Shown: in pieces, positions 59,080-64,000 of the stretch
Layout: each line of letters starts with the position of its first letter
Position numbering within the stretch: the first letter of the stretch is position 1
From: Polytrichum commune
Lineage: Eukaryota; Streptophyta; Polytrichopsida; Polytrichales; Polytrichaceae
Length of the DNA stretch: 64,000 nt
Assembly (NCBI GenBank): GCA_950295325.1
Contig: OX485806.1
Coordinates: 53,129,169-53,193,168 of the forward strand
Reading direction: 5' to 3'
Translations under genes and position numbers: made by a program
The notes under the pieces: generated by a model
Database searches by the model: none
What the model saw: only the letters and a program-made list of their open reading frames with translations
What the model was told of the DNA's origin: nothing

Positions 59080-59767
59080 ATATCACAGTGATTGGTAGTG
59101 TCATCTAGAATTTCAATTTTTGTCATGTCTATGAGGGGTAGGATCTTCATATTTTTTTTCATATTTTGTAATATCTTATTTTTGCTTTGTTGTTTTTTCT
59201 ACCTTCCCATGATGATCATATTTTTGGTGCTTCTACTTTTGCTTACATTTTTTTTTGGCTATGTTGGTTTTTTGGTATTCCCATTGCAATCATATTTATG
59301 GTGCTCTGACTCCCGCTTTTTAGTTTAAATTTTTGTTGCTTTGTGGCTTCTTTTGTCTCCCCTTGACAATCATATTCTCAGTGCTACTACATTTCTTAAT
59401 AAAACAACACCATATATGCAATCAACTACCAGATAGGTCATCTATGCAAATATAGTTCAAAACACTATGCCATGGTAATATTCAAGGTATAAGGAATCAA
59501 AGATCCTATCACTTCAAATAATCTGATATTTAATGATGTCATCTACCAAGAATAAATAGTATAATATTTTATTCCTTACATGTGAAAGAATTTATGGTTT
59601 GATTTATAGAATGTCTTCTAGATCTATGCAATTATTATATTTAACATCAATGTGTAACATATCTCCTACTAGTTTGTCACCAACTTTTATAGTACTTCAC
59701 AATAATCAACTATCAATCCAATGATGAGATGAAGGAAATCACTTTATCTTCTTAATAATATCTAAAT
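59080..59767. other. AT-rich stretch without identifiable gene
   Basis: T-rich tract at 59140-59260. No coding or repeat family is recognised. Confidence 0.4.
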
Positions 59768-60521
59768 GGGGCCATTCACGATCAGGGTACTACTTTCGGG
59801 ACAAAGGACTTAAGGACTTTGTCGCATTGATCTTGGTTTTTATCATGATTTACTATTATTTGATCAATAAATTTTACATAAATAAGTAGATAGTTCATAA
59901 GCTTTATCAAGAAAGATTTTTATTATTATTTAATAATCACCCTAAACCCTAAACCCTGGGCCACATCAGTGGCATTTTTTTGCTATTTAGGTGTGCATTG
60001 GTGGTCAATTATTTCCTGTTATGTATCTTGGTACCTTGGTAAAAGTGTCATGTGTCCATTCATATAAATTTTTTTGTCCAATTCTAATACTAGACGCTCC
60101 TTTTACGTGTGGCCGTGAGTATATGTATGTTTGGACATGTTTGGTGCCACATGTAAAGTTGGGCAATTGTTATTCAACACATATTTGGTTCTATTGGTAC
60201 ACACTTGAATGATGAATGTGAGGAAAATTTTTGGGATCGTTTCGATTGATTCTTGTTGTCATTTTCATTCCTTTGATCCTAAGGTGAACAATTAAGACAA
60301 CACTCCTGAATGTCCTTTAAGGAATCAAAAGGATATCTTAGATGACCCTATTCCTTCTAAATTAACTTTGTCAGTGTACTCGATATGGAGTATGAAATGT
60401 ATGTATGATCCAAAATATGCTTCACAATACAAATCTAAGCATACCAAGCATGTGAAGTTATCCAAAAAAGTATGTTTTCCGTTAGACGGCCAAAAGTAGT
60501 ACCCTAACCGTGAATGGCCCC
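59768..60521. mobile_element. Non-autonomous inverted-repeat element, 754 bp
   Basis: The left end GGGGCCATTCACGATCAGGG continues to TACTACTTT. The right end is its reverse complement with two changes over 29 bp. The flanking bases are aaat on both sides (59764-59767 and 60522-60525). It holds no transposase. Terminal GGGGCC recalls Harbinger- or Mutator-like elements, but a 4-bp duplication does not fit either well, so I leave the superfamily open. It contains two CCCTAAA telomere-like units near 59940. Confidence 0.75.
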
Positions 60522-61674
60522 AAATAAACCAATTAGATTTTGGTCTACGTTCAAACCACCCAACCATAGAGAAAATATCTCAACAGATAGCTTCCACTTT
60601 CTCCCCACCGAGCCTTATATACTAATTTCCCTCTCCATAGGAACTAGTAGTCTATCTATAGTCATTTATTTTTAATTTCAAAATTAGATCTAGTCCATAG
60701 GTCTTAAAGTCTTATACTTTTAAAATCATGAGTGGTCTAATTCCAATTCACCTCATCTAGAGTTGTCTCTCTTGTACACATGTTCTCAATCTAGAGTGGT
60801 ATAACTCCAATGTACCTCGTCTGGAGTTGTCTAACTATTGTGCACAAATTCTCAATATAAAATGATCTAACTTTAATGCACATATTGTCAACTTGGATTT
60901 GTCTAACTCTAGTCCAACCATCTTCAACTGGGAGTTATTTTGCTCCCATCATGCTTTACTTACACACTGGCACATGTGGTTAGAAAATTCATGCATTCAT
61001 TAAATATCATCATTTACATTACACAATGCCTATAATATATCACACAATGTAGGCATGTTATTGCTCAATGCTCATGTGGTACCGTTCATTGTTCACATTC
61101 TAGCTCCCCTCAAAGCTCTAGGCATGTCCATGTGGACATAACATACCACCTTTGACTGTAGGGTGGGATTTGGTACGACAATTATTTAATAACAATATTG
61201 TACATTTACATTATTTTCATAGTTTTTTACCATTTTTCTTTCTTTACTCATAGCAAATTGTGTATAGCTTGCTACCAATGTTATATCTTGCATGATGATT
61301 GGGGTAGAAAATATCATTAATTGTATTTCAATTGCCTATTTATTTTGATGTTTTTTATTTGATGGGATGTTTTCTTAAACCTTGATTTGATATGATTTAC
61401 ATGCTGAGTTGATAATCCAACCTTTTTGTGCTTAATCACAACAATATTGATTCCTCACCTTCAATTTATTTGCATTTATGCACAACAACCTATACTCCAT
61501 TGTATTTAGAAATGGATACGCAAAACATTTGCACACACCAAATCTTTATTTGTACCAAATGCAAGCAATGTTATCCTGAATTCAAACCACCAAGACTAAT
61601 GTGTTTTTGTGAACCTTAACCATGAATGCCTTGTTCTTTAGTATTTGTATTGCACCAATAATTATGATAACACT
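60522..61674. other. AT-rich stretch without identifiable gene
   Basis: CTAGAGTTGTCTAACTC-like words recur loosely at 60770-60920 (about 60-bp spacing). Nothing else is recognised. Confidence 0.4.
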
Positions 61675-64000
61675 TGTGGGAACACGCGAAAACAAAAACA
61701 TCCAGATTGGCGTTTCTAAGTGCCCAATCCGGTTTTGTCCGGATGACCCTATCGTCCAAGGATTCTGTGAAGTGTAGGAGGTCTATAACTCTCCGTACCT
61801 GCTTATCTTCTATTCCTTAGCCAAATTTCCGGAAACCCCTGTTTCCGGACTTTTGGTCTTTTGGACACTCTTCTTCTTCCGGAGTTGGCCTTTCCGGATT
61901 GTATCTCTAGGTCCTAATTATAATGCTTAATCACCCCTCTATCTCTTCCCTCTAGAATAGGTGGTTTCTTCCGGTGAAGACGTCCCTTATAAGATTGGGA
62001 TCCGGAAATTCCCTCACAACCAATCCGGATTGATCAAATCCGTCTTGGCAGGTCACACAGGGAGCTTCGGATTATCTTTGAGGACCACAACGACCAGAGT
62101 AGTCCGGATCCCAACCGGAGATCTGACTCGACGGGATAAGTGGGTGACCCGTACCACTTTCCGGATTGTCCCGTCCATCGGCGATGAGACCTCTTCAGAA
62201 GATCAGATTGGCGCAAGTTCGGATCCCTTCCGGTCCTTTGCCCAATCTTCCCCACGGCTATCTCACTTGGACGTTACCCAGACATCCGGAACAATGAGGT
62301 TCCCTTCCCACTACACTCCGGAGATGGCCTTCGACCCTGAATCCTAACTGTTCCGGTCCTCCCCTCCTCCTTCGGACGGATCGATCTGGTTACCAATTCC
62401 TAAGACTCTATTCAATCTAGGCTAACTGGGCGATCCGTACCACTTCCCGGATTGGTCCGTCTAAGGACGGTGGGACCTCTTCAGAAGCTCGGATGGCGTA
62501 AGTCCGGATCCCTTCCGGATCTCACCCAATCCTCCCAGCGGCTATCCCACCTAGACGTTACTCAACCATCCGGAATAGTGAGGTTTCCTTCCCACTACAC
62601 ACAGAGAGGATCCAGAAGGCAATGACTAGATCTGATCCGGGTCTCTTCTCCCATGTCCTATCCGGAACTCCTATCCCTCATGCTCTCTTTCCCTTCCGCT
62701 AACGATCTCCGAATCATTCGTACACAAAATCAAGCAAGGAAAGTCAAGAAGTAAGAAATCAAATAATTGATTAGAGTAAGAGCAACCAGAATACAACAGT
62801 GGAGAAGGAACCCTTCTCCAAATCCTTATTCAGCCTTAAGTAGAGGCCCAAAATCCCTAAACTGAGGGCAGCGGCCCAGGCGGCTGCCGCTACGAAAAAC
62901 CCTAACTGCATCCATTCTCCCAGATTTTCCGGATCAAGATCCGGATTTTCCGCTGACAGAACCCGAGGGAGAATTTTATTCTTCATCTTCAAAACCTCCT
63001 AAGTCCTATCTTCCTACTTCTATTCTGCTTAACTGATCTAACTATCATCCTAACCTAAGAAGAGCGGTGTTTCTTCTGAGCCGCTCCCCTCCTTGAACTG
63101 GCTGCCTAGTCCACTAACGGCGGATGAGCCTCCTCCCGGCGACGCCTTCTGCAACCGCGTGAGCATCCTCCTCATGTTCGGAGAAGGGGCAATCTCATCC
63201 TCCGAGTCCGCTGCTCTCTCGGTCTGCGGTGTTTCGGATCCTGGTGTTCCGGAAACTAGACTGCCCTTCCGGACGCTCCGGATCGGGGAAGGATCGCTTC
63301 CGGTGCGCTATTCCGGATTATGTCCGCCCGAGATCGAGGCAGTCCGCGGATCCCTGTTGGAGGCTGCCCTCGAGGGTGGTGGAGGGAATGGGCTAATCAT
63401 TTGGCAGTCCGGAGGAGACGACGGCGAGGCTTGGGTCATAGGGGCCTTACCCCTGCTCGGAGTTGTCTCCCGGTCCAAAGTCTGGTGCCTTATCGGCGTC
63501 CTAGCCCTGTCCGGAGTCCGGGACCGATCCGAAGTCCGCGGGACAGGGGACTGGCCTCGTCCGGATCTAACAGACCCGGTGCTCTTCCGCCTCACCTAAG
63601 GAGAGCGCATCCTCTCCGGAGCTCTTCCGGAACTAGCAGGCCGAAAGTCGCCTCCATGCTGGCTGGGTCCTGCAGCCGTTGGCGGATTTTGGACCAGGGC
63701 AACTTCACCAACTACCTCGTAGAGGGTTCCGGTTGGTGACCCAGGCGACCCGGATAGAGGACCCGCCGGGGTGTTCCGCTTGGCGGAACCACCTTCTGGA
63801 TTTCCGCCAGGAGATCCTTCATCGTCCGTGAGTATTTCACGAGGATGGGGAGGGTCTGCCGGGCTGAAGCGGGTTCTCCGGACTCCATCATCCGGTCGTA
63901 GAGATGCGCCTTGTTGACGATCTCTGCCGGATGCCCCACCAGCTCTCGGATCCGACTGAAGACCACTGCCTGCTCTGCGTGGTACTTCCAGATCTCCTCA
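61675..64000 (-). mobile_element. Family D element, copy D3, partial (runs off the window)
   Basis: On the plus strand it begins TGTGGGAACACG, matching the terminal part of D1 and D2 (GGCGTTT...AATCCGG...TCCGGATGA). The 5-bp left flank is acact. The other end is outside the window. Two direct repeats (about 62030-62350 and 62400-62620), the CTCTACTTAAGG/GAATAA region (about 62834, minus) and the coding tail appear in the same order as in D2. Confidence 0.85.
63055..64000 (-). pseudogene. Family D coiled-coil protein, C-terminal part in D3
   Basis: It contains VFSRIRELVGHPAEIVNKAH and LYDRMMESGEPASARQTLPI, followed by LVKYSRTMKDLLAEIQKVVP, matching the D1 and D2 blocks. A repeated RTPDRARTP-type tail follows, then APSPNMRRMLTRLQK, ending QKKHRSS with the stop at 63055. 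The end agrees with KKHRTT in D1. Frame changes occur between about 63600 and 63720. The N-terminal half is beyond the window. Confidence 0.6.

Noticed and set aside
59939..59956. Telomere repeat
   Set aside because: Only two CCCTAAA units; chance or interstitial.

Overview
This is a nuclear window from a land plant with a repeat-rich genome. The evidence is one clean, spliced, plant-type 14-3-3 gene (minus strand, 4 exons, 54788-56327) surrounded by plant-style transposable elements: Ty3/gypsy and Copia retrotransposon remnants, many solo LTRs, a hAT element, a PIF/Harbinger remnant and a short inverted-repeat element. I cannot name the species. The style of the large two-gene transposon reminds me of seedless-plant repeats, but that is only an impression.

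Layout. 1-1.8 kb: decayed Ty3/gypsy pol (minus). 1.8-8.1 kb: a three-level nest. An old LTR (family A) is split by a 5.8-kb family D element, which is itself split by a family C solo LTR. 8-13.8 kb: largely non-coding, with a 29-bp minisatellite and an LTR inserted in an older LTR of the same family. 13.8-18.85 kb: a hAT transposon with matching terminal inverted repeats, whose transposase gene is split by a family A solo LTR. 19.5-21.6 kb: family A LTR plus a chromodomain-type gypsy remnant. 21.6-40.4 kb: a large degenerate transposon-like unit with two divergent genes, a transposase-like gene (minus) and a long intron-containing partner gene (plus). The partner's big intron is filled with palindromic tandem repeats. 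Elements D2, C2 and C3 have inserted into the partner gene, and A5 into D2. 40.6-41.6 kb: another family A solo LTR. 43.1-46.4 kb: two Copia gag fragments in divergent orientation. 51 kb: Harbinger remnant. 53.7-56.3 kb: the host gene region. 58.1-59.1 kb: family A solo LTR. 59.8-60.5 kb: short inverted-repeat element. 61.7-64 kb: a third family D copy running off the end.

Three LTR-like families account for much of the sequence. Family A (TGTCGC...GCGACA, about 0.94-0.98 kb) has six near-complete copies. Family C (TGTGAG...TCACA, 1.6-2.2 kb) has three copies, one still joined to a primer binding site. Family D (TGTGGGAG...CTCCCACA, about 3.6-3.9 kb after removing nested insertions) has two complete copies and one partial. 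Family D is the most unusual. It has TG...CA ends and 5-bp target duplications like a solo LTR, but carries a gene-length coiled-coil reading frame upstream of a TATA-like box and an AATAAA signal.

Functionally, the only gene likely to be active for the host is the 14-3-3 gene. The element proteins all carry stops, frameshifts or insertions. Matching or near-matching target duplications at most solo LTRs, and the order of nesting, allow a relative insertion history to be read directly.
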